Shown one piece after another: positions 33,119-42,966 of a stretch of 64,000 nt of DNA. Location: contig NC_023750.2 of assembly GCF_000499845.2 (NCBI RefSeq), positions 11,274,653-11,338,652 on the forward strand, read 5' to 3'. A program made the translations under genes and the position numbers. How positions within the stretch are numbered: the first letter of the stretch is position 1; the number at the start of each line of letters is the position of its first letter. This DNA is from Phaseolus vulgaris (taxonomy: Eukaryota; Streptophyta; Magnoliopsida; Fabales; Fabaceae). The notes under the pieces were generated by a model that did no database searches, had not been told where the DNA came from, and was given only the letters and a program-made list of their open reading frames with translations.

Positions 33119-35182
33119 ATGGCTGGCTATTCAGGTGGAGAATCTTACAAGAAGCACTCTCCTTCCAAAGCTTCAGTCCTTGGTGATTTACATGAAGCTC
33201 AACGCACCATTCGGCGTTTGGAAGAAAAATTGCAAAAGATGGAGGTGCAACAAGCTAGGCCATCTCACTCTATCAATGATGGGCATCATTCACATAGACC
33301 TTCATCAAGAGGTTCTTCAAATGACTTTGGCCGTGCAGAAGACCATAGGAGAAGGCGAACTCCACCACAATTCAATGGACATAGACATCACAACCAAAGG
33401 GAGAGACATCACCGTGGAGATGGCTACCACCAAGATGCAAAGACTAGGCTACCTTCAGTCAAGCTTCCTTGTTTTAATGGCTCTAGTGATCCTAATGTGT
33501 ATTTAGATTGGGAGGCTAAGTGTGAACAAATATTTGAGATCCATGAGATCCAAGATGAGCACAAGCTTAAGCTAGCCACCTTAGAGTTTAGTGATTATGC
33601 CATGAAATGGTGGCATGGTGTTGTAAAGGACATTATCTATCACAAGGGTCCTCCCGTGGAATCTTGGAACTCTTTAAAGGATCAAATGCGCGCTAGGTTT
33701 GTGCCCCCACATTTTAGGAAAGACCTCATGTTGAGACTCCAACTGTTTCAACAAGGCACGCTAAATGTGGATGAGTATTATAAGGAGTTAGAAACGCTTT
33801 TGCTTGAAGTTGAAATAGAAAAAAGTGAGGAAGCTATGATTGCTAGGTCTGTGAGTGGTCTAAGGAAGGATATTCAAGATGTTGTTGAGTTACAAGAGTA
33901 TTCATCATTGGGTTCTTTACTTCATCTTGCAATGAAGGTGGAAGGCCAACTTGCTAAGAAAAATTCTTTCAAAAATACTCCCAATGATGGTTACTACAAC
34001 AATTCTTGGAGGAACAAAAAGTCTTTTTCTAAATTTCCTTCCAAAGATTCTTCTTTCAAACTAAAGGAATCTAAGCCGTCTACTTCTAGGCCTAAATCCC
34101 CAATCAAATCGTCTAGTAAGAAATGCTTTAAGTGTATGGGTTATGGTCACATTGCGGCTAATTGTCCTTCTAAAAGGAATATGTTTGTGCATAATGGCAT
34201 TGTTAAGAGTGAGCATGATTCAGATTCACCTAGGCATTCTTCACCTTCTAGGGCATCTAGTGAGAATGAGAGTGAGAGCCCACTTGAAGGAGATTTGTTA
34301 GTTGTGAGAAGACTTCTTGGACAAGTTTCACAACCTTTTTATGAAAGTCAAAGGGAAAATATTTTCCATACAAGATGTCTTATTCAAAACAACATTTGTT
34401 CCTTAATAGTGGATGGGGGTAGTTGTGCTAATGTCGCTAGTACAAGAGTAGTAGATAAACTTGGATTGCCTACTATCTCTCATACAAAGCCCTACAAATT
34501 GCAATGGCTTAGTGAAGTAGGAGAAATTGTTGTGAATAAACAAGTCCTCATCCATTTCTCTATTGGAAAATACAAAGATGAGGTATTATGTGATGTTGTG
34601 CCCATGGAAGCTACACATGTTCTTTTAGGAAGGCCTTGGCAATTTGATAGAAAAGTTTTTCATGATGGCTTTACCAATAAAATTTCTTTTGATTTCCATG
34701 GCCACAAGGTTACTTTAAAATCTCTCTCTCCTAGAGAAGTCCATGAGGACCAAATCATAATGAAAAAAAAGAGGGAGAGTGAAAAAGATGAAAAAGATAA
34801 AAAAGATAAAAAAGATAAGAGTTCTAAGCCTACACTCCTTGTGTCTAGGCATGCGATTCAAAGGGAAATAATGGCTCATCATCCTCTTTTTTTAGCCATC
34901 CCTAGAACTCTTAAGTTAGAACCACTTGTTGATAGTCCTCATTGTTTGAAAAATTTGGTAGAAGAGTTTCAAGATCCTCCAAAAGGACTTCCACCTTTGA
35001 GAGGGATTGAACACCAAATTGATTTGATACCGGGCTCTTCCTTACCAAATCGTCCAGCCTATAGGACCAATCCAAGTGAAACCAAGGAAATTCGCCAACA
35101 AGTTGAGGCTTTGATTGAGAAAGGGTGGGTTCAAGATAGCATGAGTCCTTGTGCTATGCCTATCATCTTAGTGCCTAAAAAG
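33119..35182 (+). pseudogene. CRM-like gag-protease-RT start (pol interrupted)
   Basis: Open from the ATG at 33119 (MAGYSGGESY), which sits at the start of the conserved N-terminus; the upstream ATG at 33074 is in leader. A coiled-coil stretch and a His/Arg-rich region come first, then the capsid core ('YLDWEAKCEQIF', 'MRARFVPPHFRKDL') and a CCHC knuckle 'CFKCMGYGHIAANC' (about residues 334-347). The retropepsin has 'VDGGSCANVAS' (about 431-441) and 'HVLLGRPW', then a Lys/Asp-rich linker and the first RT residues '[12 protein letters not shown]'. The frame is cut by an LTR fragment at 35183. Everything before that is intact, so Gag and protease might still be expressed. Confidence 0.92.
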
Positions 35183-36217
35183 TGATGGAGATCAAGCTCA
35201 AGAGGACATGGAGGCCAATCAACAAGATCAAGAAGAGGTAGAGGCACAAATGGAGGACGCCCATGGAGGTCAAAGCCCACCTCAAAGGCTTACAAGAAGC
35301 ATGTTCAAAGCTTTAGGAGCTAGGGGACATTTATTTTCTCTTTTTGTAATTTCTTTAGTTGAAGGTGCTTAGAGGGAAACATTAGAAACCTCTTTTGTTA
35401 TAGCATCTTTTAGGTTTTAGTTAGGAGCTTTAGGAGGGGGTGTGTGTTAGTAGATAGGTGTAGAAGTAGAAAAGGAGGTGCCAAAGTGAAGGAAGAGGTC
35501 ACACCTTCCTCATGCATGGTTTAGGCGCCGGTTCTAAATAGGTTTAGGAGGGAATTTTGAATTCTCTTAGCTTTGTTTTTCAGCACCTTAGGCTATAAAT
35601 AGAGGTGCTCCCTTTGTAAAATTCAGATTTGAATTTATCTAAAGAAACTATACTCAAAATTGGAGTGAGCATTGGAGAGCTTTTGAGCCTTCTTCTCTAG
35701 TCTTATCTTGAAGGACCCATGGTGTTCTCAAGTGGCGGCAGCACACTCATCTAGGAGCAACCACACTTCTAGTGGCGTGATCATTCATCATTCATCCATC
35801 TTCATGAGCAATTCTCTTCTCCTTCCTTTCTTCTTTGTTAATTCCTTGTCTTAGCTTGTTTCATTGTTGTTTTTGGTTCGGTTTTTAAGTTTTCCAGCAG
35901 CTGTTCTTATTCTTCTTTGTATTTGGTTCGGTACTTTTCTTTTTCCAGCAAGTATTTTCAGTTCTAAGCCTTTCTTTTACATTTTGTTCGGTTCAGTTTG
36001 CTTCCCTTCCAATTCTATTCGGTGGATTTAAGTTTTACCTCTTTTTGTTGGTTCAATTTGACAATAATTGGATCTTCTATATGAGTTTGTGTTTTGGCAC
36101 TAGTTTTGGTGAGTTCTTGTTCATAGAACCTTGATCCATTTCTATGATAAAGTGCCTAGCTCTTAACCAACTCAAGATGATTCCTAAGAATGTCAAGAAT
36201 CATTCTAATTGTGCTAG
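35183..36217 (+). repeat. truncated extra LTR inside RT of the CRM-like element
   Basis: Begins TGATGGAGATC like the flanking LTRs but is clearly more diverged, and ends at ATTGTGCTA, about 15 bp short of the full LTR end. It is bounded not by a 5-bp TSD but by a 123-bp direct duplication of RT sequence (35060-35182 and 36218-36340). The coding peptide at its start is preserved in frame. Confidence 0.88.
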
Positions 36218-37663
36218 TATAGGACCAATCCAAGTGAAACCAAGGAAATTCGCCAACAAGTTGAGGCTTTGATTGAGAAAGGGTGGGTTCAAGATAGCAT
36301 GAGTCCTTGTGCTATGCCTATCATCTTAGTGCCTAAAAAGGATGGCACATGGCGAATGTGTTCGGATTGTAGGGCCATCAATAACATTACAATTAAGTAT
36401 AGGCATCCTATACCTAGGCTTGATGATTTGTTGGATGAATTGCATGGTTCAAAAATCTTTTCAAAGATTGATCTTAAAAGCGGCTACAATCAAATTCGTA
36501 TCAAACCGGGTGATGAATGGAAGACGGCTTTTAAGACCAACTTTGGTTTGTATGAGTGGTTAGTTATGCCCTTTGGTTTAACTAATGCACCAAGTACCTT
36601 CATGCGCCTCATGCATCATGTTCTTAGACCTTTCATTGGTAAGTTTATTGTTGTTTACTTTGATGATATTCTCATTTATAGCTTATCTTTGAATGACCAT
36701 AGGTTGCATGTTAGGCAAGTTTTAGAAACCCTTAGGAAGGAACATTTGTATGCTAACCTTGCTAAATGTATGTTTGCACTTGATCATATAGAATTCCTAG
36801 GATTTGTTGTGAGTAGCAAAGGGGTCCATGTGGACAAAACAAAGGTGATGGCCATCCAAAATTGGCCTACACCAAAATCTTTGAATGAAGTCCGATGTTT
36901 CCATGGACTTGCTTCTTTCTATAGAAGATTTGTACCAAACTTTGGTACCATTGCTGGACCTCTCAATGATATAGTGAAAAAGGATGTGGTTTTTCAATGG
37001 GGAGAAGCACAACAAAAAGCTTTTGAGACTTTAAAGGAAAAATTGACTAATGCTCCCATCTTAGCCCTTCCTAATTTCACTAAAACATTTGAGATTGAGT
37101 GTGATGCTTCAAGTATAGGCATTGGGGTTGTCCTCCTTCAAGAGGGCCACCCTATAGCTTATTTTAGTGAGAAATTGAAGGGAAGTCATCTCAATTATTC
37201 CACTTATGATAAAGAATTATATGCACTTGTTAGGGCTTTGTTTACTTGGCAACACTATCTTTTTCCTAAAGAGTTTGTGATACATAGTGATCATGAATCT
37301 CTTAAATATTTGAAAAGCCAAAACAAGCTTAACAAGAGGCATGCTAAGTGGGTGGAATTCATTGAGCAATTTCCTTATGTGATCAAACATAAGCAAGGCA
37401 AAGTAAACATTGTGGCGGATGCACTTTCTAGAAGATATACTTTGCTAAATCTTTTAAGTTCTCAATATCTTGGTTTTGATCACATTAAGGAACTTTATCA
37501 CGATGACCTTGATTTTTCTCTCATCTATCAAGAGTGTCTTAAGGGAGGACACAAAGACTTTTTTTTATACAAGATGGCTTTCTTTTCAAAGGAAAACGTC
37601 TTTGTGTTCCCCAATGCTCAATTAGATTATCTCTTGTTAGAGAAGCTCATGAGGGGGGTTTAA
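36218..37663 (+). pseudogene. CRM-like RT and RNase H
   Basis: Resumes with the duplicated 123 bp, then continues through RT ('[15 protein letters not shown]', '[13 protein letters not shown]', catalytic 'VYFDDILIY') and RNase H ('[16 protein letters not shown]', '[11 protein letters not shown]', '[10 protein letters not shown]', 'VADALSRR'). All catalytic acids are visible. The frame drifts out of register at a run of eight T (37559-37566) and stops at 37661-37663, while the integrase continues in another frame. Confidence 0.92.
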
Positions 37664-38913
37664 TGGGTCACTTTGGGGTTGCTAAAACTTTTGATGTGTT
37701 GCATGAACATTTCTTTTGGCCTCATATGCATAAACATGTTCATAGTTTGTGTGATAAATGCATAGCTTGTCGCAAAGCTAAATCTAAGATGCATCCCCAT
37801 GGTTTATATACTCCTCTTCCTGTCCCTTCAATGCCTTGGGTTGACATATCTATGGATTTCATCTTAGGATTACCCAAGACATCAAAGGGAAAGGACTCCA
37901 TTTTTGTGGTAGTGGATAGTTTTTCAAAGATGACTCACTTTATTCCTTGCCACAAAGTGGATGATGCATGTCATATTGCAAACCTCTTCTTTCAAGAAGT
38001 GGTTCGCTTGCATGGGATCCCTAGATCTATAGTGTTCGATAGAGATCCCAAGTTCTTAACTCACTTTTGGAAGACCTTGTGGGGCAAAATTGGAACTAAA
38101 CTTTTATTTTCTACCCCTTGCCACCCACAAACTGATGGTCAAATCGAGGTGGTGAATAGAACTTTGGGACAACTATTGAGATGTTTCATTTCGGGGAATC
38201 CTAGAGTGTGGGAGAATTTACTACCCCATGTTGAGTTTGCATATAACCGTGTAGTAAATTCTACCACCTCACATTCTCCTTTTGAGGTTGTGTATGGGTT
38301 TAACCCCTTAACACCTCTTGATCTTCTTCCTATTCCCATTCTTGGAGATGTCTTGTGCAAAGATGGGGATGAAAAGGCTTCTTTTGTGAAAACTTTGCAT
38401 AAAGACATCAAGAAGAGAATTGAGAAGAAGGTTGGCAAGTATGCTGAACTTGCCAATAAAAGGAGAAAAACATTGTTGTTTGAGGAAGGTGATTGGGTTT
38501 GGCTTCACTTGAGGAAGGATCGTTTTCCTACTAAAAGGAAGTCCAAACTAATGCCTCGTGGGGATGGACCTTTCCAAGTCCTACAGAGGATTAATGACAA
38601 TGCTTATGAGTTAGATATGCCTGATACATTCTTAGGTAGTCATACTTTTAATATCAGTGATCTAACTCCTTTTTATGTAGGTCTCCAGAATTCGTGGTCG
38701 AATTCTCTCCAACTCGGGGAGTATGATGGAGATCAAGCTCAAGTGGACATGGAGGCCAATCATCAAGAGCAAGAAGAGGTTGAGGCTCAAATGGAGGACG
38801 CTCATGGAGTTCAAAGCCCACCTCAAAGGCTTACAAGGAGCATGTTCAAGGCTTTAGGAGCTAATGGACGTTTGTGTTCTCTTTTTGTAATTTCTTTGTT
38901 TGAAGGTGCTTAG
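37567..38913 (+). pseudogene. CRM-like integrase with C-terminus encoded in the 3' LTR
   Basis: HHCC zinc domain (His...His near 37664-37720, then 'CDKCIAC'), DDE core ('WVDISMDFI', 'FDRDPKF', '[11 protein letters not shown]'), then a GPF-type domain ('[18 protein letters not shown]'). The frame crosses the LTR border at 38724 and runs 62 codons into the LTR, ending 'SLFEGA' at 38913. This part is joined to RNase H only through a 1-nt frame error at the T8 tract; the rest is open. Confidence 0.9.
38711..38723 (+). other. CRM-like polypurine tract
   Basis: AACTCGGGGAGTA immediately before the 3' LTR, overlapping the integrase coding frame. Confidence 0.65.
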
Positions 38914-39743
38914 AGGGAAACATTAGAAACCTCTTTTGTCAAAGCATCTTTAGGTCTTTAGTTTAGGAGTCTTAGGGGGGGTGCGTTTAGTAGAGAGGTG
39001 TAGGAGTAATAGGGAGGTGCCAAAGTGAGAGAGGAAGTCACACCTTCCTCATGCTTGGCGCCACTTTCATGTAATTTGGGGGGAATTTTGAATTTAATTA
39101 GCTTTGCATTTCAGCACCTCTAGGCTATAAATAAAGGTGCTTAGCTTGTACAATTCAGATTTGAATTTTGAATTAGAGAAACTCTACTCAATTTGAGAGA
39201 GAATTGGAGAGCTTTGTGCCTTCCTCACTTAGTCTTATCTTGAGTGTTCATGGTTACCTCAAGTGGCGGCATAGCACACTCATCTTGGAGTCTCCATCCT
39301 CTAAGTGGCGTGTTCATCCAACCATTCCTCCATCTTCATGAGCTTTCTATTCTCCTTCCTTTCTTCTCTTTTTATGTTCATGTCTTAGCTTGCTTCCTTT
39401 GCTTTTCCAGTTCGGTTCTCTAGCTTCTTTTGGCTTTTGCTTCGGTAATTTTTAATTCTGCTGTGCATCTTTGCTTCTTCTTCATTTCTAGCTTAATTGT
39501 TCGGTACATTTATGTTCTTAAGCTTTTTGTTCGGTGCTTTTACCTTTTCATTCATTTTGTTCGGTTCAATTTGACAATATATGGAACTTCCACATGAGTT
39601 TGGGTTTTGGTACTAGTCTTGGTGAGTTCTTGATCATAGAACCTTGATCCAATTCTATCATAAAGTGCCTATCTCATATCCAACTCAAGATGATTCCTAA
39701 GAATGTCAAGAATCATTCATATTGTGCTATTGGAATCACATCA
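38724..39743 (+). repeat. CRM-like 3' LTR
   Basis: 1020 bp, TGATGG...CATCA, about 1.4% different from the 5' LTR by eye. Confidence 0.93.
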
Positions 39744-39748
39744 CTGAG
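39744..39748. repeat. target-site duplication CTGAG, right of CRM-like element
   Basis: Matches 30868-30872. Confidence 0.92.
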
Positions 39749-40448
39749 TATCTCATTCAAGCAAGAGGGTCATGTCACCTATGGAGACAACAACAAAGGA
39801 AGAATTCTTGGGAGAGGATCCATAGGAGATGAGAACATCTTGGTAATCCATGATGTACTCTTTGTTGAAGGCCTAAAGCATAATCTACTGAGCATTAGCC
39901 AACTTTGTGACAAGGGATATCAAGTGATGTTCAATTCAAACACATGTGAAAACTTTCTACCCAACACCAAAGAGGTAATGTTGCTAGGTAAGAGAGTTAA
40001 TAATGTGTATCTTCTAGATATCTCTTCACCATGTTCAATTGGATGTCTTCTATCCAAGCAAGATGAATCTTGGCTTTGGCATAGAAGAATTGCTCATATT
40101 CACATGAATCATTTGAACAAGCTAATATCAAAGGATCTTGTGATTGGGCTACCAAAACTCAAGTTTGAGAGGGATCACATTTGTGAAGCATGCCAAAAAG
40201 GGAAACAAGTGAAAAGTTCTTTTAAAACCAAAAATGTTGTCTCTTCTTTGAGACCTCTTGAACTTCTTCACATGGATCTCTTTGGACCCTTTAGAACTAT
40301 GGGTCTTGGTGGAAATTATTATGCTCTTGTTATTGTTGATGATTTCTCTAGGTACACTTGGACCTTGTTCTTGGAATCAAAGAGTGATGCCTTTGCTGCA
40401 TTCAAAAAGCTAGCAAGAAGACTACAAAACACCAAGAGCAGTAACATA
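39749..40448 (+). pseudogene. copia pol part 2: protease end and integrase N-terminal half
   Basis: Continues copia pol with '[18 protein letters not shown]', then the integrase zinc domain (His 'WHRRIAHIHMNHL', Cys 'ICEACQKGKQ') and the start of the catalytic core with first Asp in 'LLHMDLFGPF' and 'VIVDDFSRYTW'. It ends at the Tat-C insertion, between the first and second catalytic residues. The ATG at 39690 lies in LTR sequence and is not a true start. Confidence 0.9.
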
Positions 40449-40453
40449 GGTTC
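40449..40453. repeat. target-site duplication GGTTC, left of Tat-C
   Basis: GGTTC of copia integrase, repeated at 52517-52521. Confidence 0.92.
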
Positions 40454-41248
40454 TGATCCTGCCGGTTGACCGGAACGCTGGAAACTGCCTCGTCAAAGGA
40501 TCGACGTGCGCACCGCTTCTCACCTTCGTTCCTCTCGGGATCTACCTCAAGAACCTGCAAAGAAACAGAGCGGCGCCGCTGCGGCCGATCGCACTCCAAC
40601 GCTCAAGTCAGTGACGGTATCACCAAAAACTAAGAGAACAAGAACCGTGCAAATCCTCTCTCACAGTCAGCTCTATCACTCGCAAACGTAAAGTGTATGA
40701 ACTGAACGTGCGTACCTCAGAAAGTTTGTTAAGAACTCTTATATACCTGGTAGCTTTCTCTCTCCTGGCAGTTACAGACTTGGACACGTGGCTCGCATCC
40801 AACTGTACACGTGCCATCATCTGGAGGCTCCCTGACTTGGCGCTGCTTCTACTCTCATTTTGGCTAAGTTACTTATGCATGGTACTGCCCAGTGCATAGC
40901 TAACTGAGGAGTGCGATCTCTACTGGAAATGGCGAGTTAGGGGCCTTCATACACCTTCCCTGTGGTCTCGCCGGCCGCCTTCATAATCTGCTTCTCCTTC
41001 ATCTTCGGCGATGTGCTCACTATGGCGATCTCCAATGACTAGGTCGCCTGAATCTACATCTGGCGACTTGATCTTTAACCTGGCGATCGCCGATTCTGGT
41101 AAACTGGAAATCGGAACACGCCAATATAACAACTGACGACTACACGAACCCCCCGACTTCCTTCCCTTCTGCCAACCTGGCGCCTTGTCAACACGCCTAT
41201 ACTGTAGCAGGATGCCACGTCATCACACCCAACCACCAGGGCGGTACA
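40454..41248 (-). repeat. Tat-C 3' LTR
   Basis: On the plus strand it reads TGATCCTGCC...GCGGTACA. A TATATAAG box (plus CTTATATA at 40738-40745) is in the element's orientation. Short ORFs within it recur in both LTRs and are not considered genes. Confidence 0.95.
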
Positions 41249-41264
41249 CAAGCCCCCCAGTCTT
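41249..41264 (-). other. Tat-C polypurine tract
   Basis: Plus-strand CAAGCCCCCCAGTCTT, the complement of a purine-rich tract ending in GGGGGGCTTG next to the 3' LTR. Confidence 0.75.
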
Positions 41265-41842
41265 AAGCGAAGACTTTTCTAGCGAAAAGACTGAAAGAGC
41301 CTTTGTTAACACCGATCTACGTGGCATTGACGCGGAATTCCAAGCGGTTGTACCTTATGCTGCTCTGACGCTCCACCAAACCCCTCACTCATCGCTCGAC
41401 ACGTGGCTTCATCAACGGCTCTCTTCATTTGCCGTTTGCGCTTCCTAAAACCATTTCGAAAAACCCTTAAACCCATTTCGCTCCACTGTTCCATCACTTT
41501 CTTCGTGCTTGCAACGCTCTAACTTCCTTCTGCGAAAACTCTCAACGCTCTTCAACGCTCTAGATCACCATCTTCCTCCATCGTCTTCCTGATCAACGAA
41601 AGGTACCTACTTTCCTTCATCTGCTGGGTTTTCTTGCATTTTCACCGATTTGCATCATCCTGTAACTGCTTGGTGCATACGCTGTGGGCTGTTTTTCCAT
41701 TTATTCTTCTGCGTAACTTAGGGCTTCGTCAATCGTCGCAACGAACCTACATTCGTTCGTCTTTCACCTTCCTTCTATGATCGAGTCAGCCTTTGTAACC
41801 CCCTGATCATTTTTCCTTTCTTCTTCCTTTGCAGCTGCTATC
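41265..41842 (+). promoter_or_regulatory. Tat-C antisense gene promoter/5' UTR region with intron
   Basis: Contains a G-box CACGTG at 41400-41405 and a pyrimidine-rich leader. A good 5'-UTR intron can be read at 41603-41834 (donor AACGAAAG|GTACCT, acceptor TTTGCAG), leaving eight bases to the ATG. A matching intron is seen in Tat-B. The transcription start was not determined. Confidence 0.55.
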
Positions 41843-42785
41843 ATGACTCGCACCAAGATTACCCCGAACCCCCCTCCATCAGCACGAAACCTTCCTTCAC
41901 GAGCACACGACTCAACACAAGTTCGTGGCGCTTCCTCTTCGCAGGCTGAGAGGCCTGCGTCTTCCCAACCTGCCCTGGCCCAGGCGACTCCACCTAACGC
42001 TGGAGGAGCCCCCGTTCCTCTGCCAGACTACAAAACTTTATATCCCTGGGCTAACTCAACCCTTCTGAAAGAGACATCCTCCGTGAACACAGCGGGAGCA
42101 GTCTTGCGGCTGACTAAGGGGGACGAGATCTACCAATCGTTTCACAAGGAGCACGACGAAAAGATGATGGTGCTGCCTTGCCCTGCCGACCTGCCCGTGT
42201 GTGCTGATGACAAAGTAAGCGCCGACGGGCCCTTCTGCTTTGTCTATACGACTTTGTTCAAGAAAGTCAAGCTCAGGTTCCCCTTCACTCGATTCGAGAG
42301 GGAACTTCTGGCTGAGCTCAACATTGCTGCCGCCCAGCTTCATCCCAACAGCTGGGCGTTTGTTCGAGCCTTCCAAGTGACGTGCGCCCACCTGGGGTTG
42401 CCCGCGTCGGTGGACGTGTTTTTGTTCCTTTTCGAAGCCAAGCACCCAGGAGACCGCCTGTGGGTCAGCTTGAACGCGATTGCTGGGAGGTCCATCTTTA
42501 CCATCTTCCAGCAATCGTACAAAGACTGGAAGGGGAAATTCGTCCAAGTACGTGCAAACGACAAGGACACCTCCCTTCTCGATGGTTTCCCCTTGTACTG
42601 GGTGGACAAGGGGAAAAAGGAGTCCAAGAGCTGCTTCAGGAGGCCCAGAAGTCCTGACAGCATGGGAGCATTGGACAGAGACCTTTGTCTCTTCTGGAAG
42701 AAGGTGGCGGACGCCAATGTAACATTCCTCACCACCACCTTGATATGCTTCGAATTCTATGAAGATCAGCTAGATATCCGAATAG
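41843..42785 (+). CDS. Tat-C antisense gene, exon 1: Transposase_28-like globular domain
   Basis: Starts MTRTKITPNP at 41843. A Ser/Pro/Ala-rich N-terminus (about 60 residues) leads into a globular domain with 'LRFPFTRFERELLAELN', 'QLHPNSWAFVRAF' and 'SVDVFLFLF', which I recognise as the style of the Pfam 'putative gypsy type transposon' family (Transposase_28). The biochemical role of that family is not known to me. The exon ends in GAATAG|GTTAGG, and splicing to 42967 keeps the frame (phase 1). Without splicing, a TAG stops it at 42790. It lies on the strand opposite to gag-pol and is transcribed away from the 3' LTR. The matching domain is present, broken, in Tat-B. Confidence 0.75.
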
Positions 42786-42966
42786 GTTAGGACATTACAC
42801 TCTTGTCTTGATATTGCTTCTGTTTAGCTGTTTCTGGGCGTCTTGTGCGTTATGCGCAAGACTTTGGTTTTACCTTTCCTGCATATACCATCTGCTTTGC
42901 TGTTTTATTACCTTATGCACTTATTCGTTTCCCTTGAGTTAACCCACGCATTTTCATTCCATGCAG
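42786..42966 (+). other. intron in Tat-C antisense gene (predicted)
   Basis: 181 nt, GT...AG, T-rich before the acceptor TTCCATGCAG. Phase 1, joining an Ile codon to Asp. Tat-B has a 97-nt intron at the same protein position. The ORF that reads through from 42843 includes intron sequence and is not the real start. Confidence 0.75.

Larger units (their letters stand above)
30873..39743 (+). mobile_element. CRM-like Ty3/gypsy (chromovirus) element inserted in copia pol
   Basis: 8.9 kb, with LTRs 30873-31893 and 38724-39743 (TGATGGAGAT...TCACATCA, about 14-15 differences by eye) and TSD CTGAG. Order: long T-rich leader, gag with CCHC, protease, RT, RNase H, integrase. The pol frame runs into the 3' LTR, a trait known from centromeric retrotransposons (CRM). 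No canonical chromodomain was seen. CRM assignment is inferred from RT style and this overlap. A truncated extra LTR inside RT and a frameshift before integrase disable it. Confidence 0.92.

Noticed and set aside
42843..42966. Start of a 542-codon ORF at 42843 as a separate gene
   Set aside because: This part lies in the predicted intron. The conserved frame begins at the acceptor at 42967 and joins exon 1.
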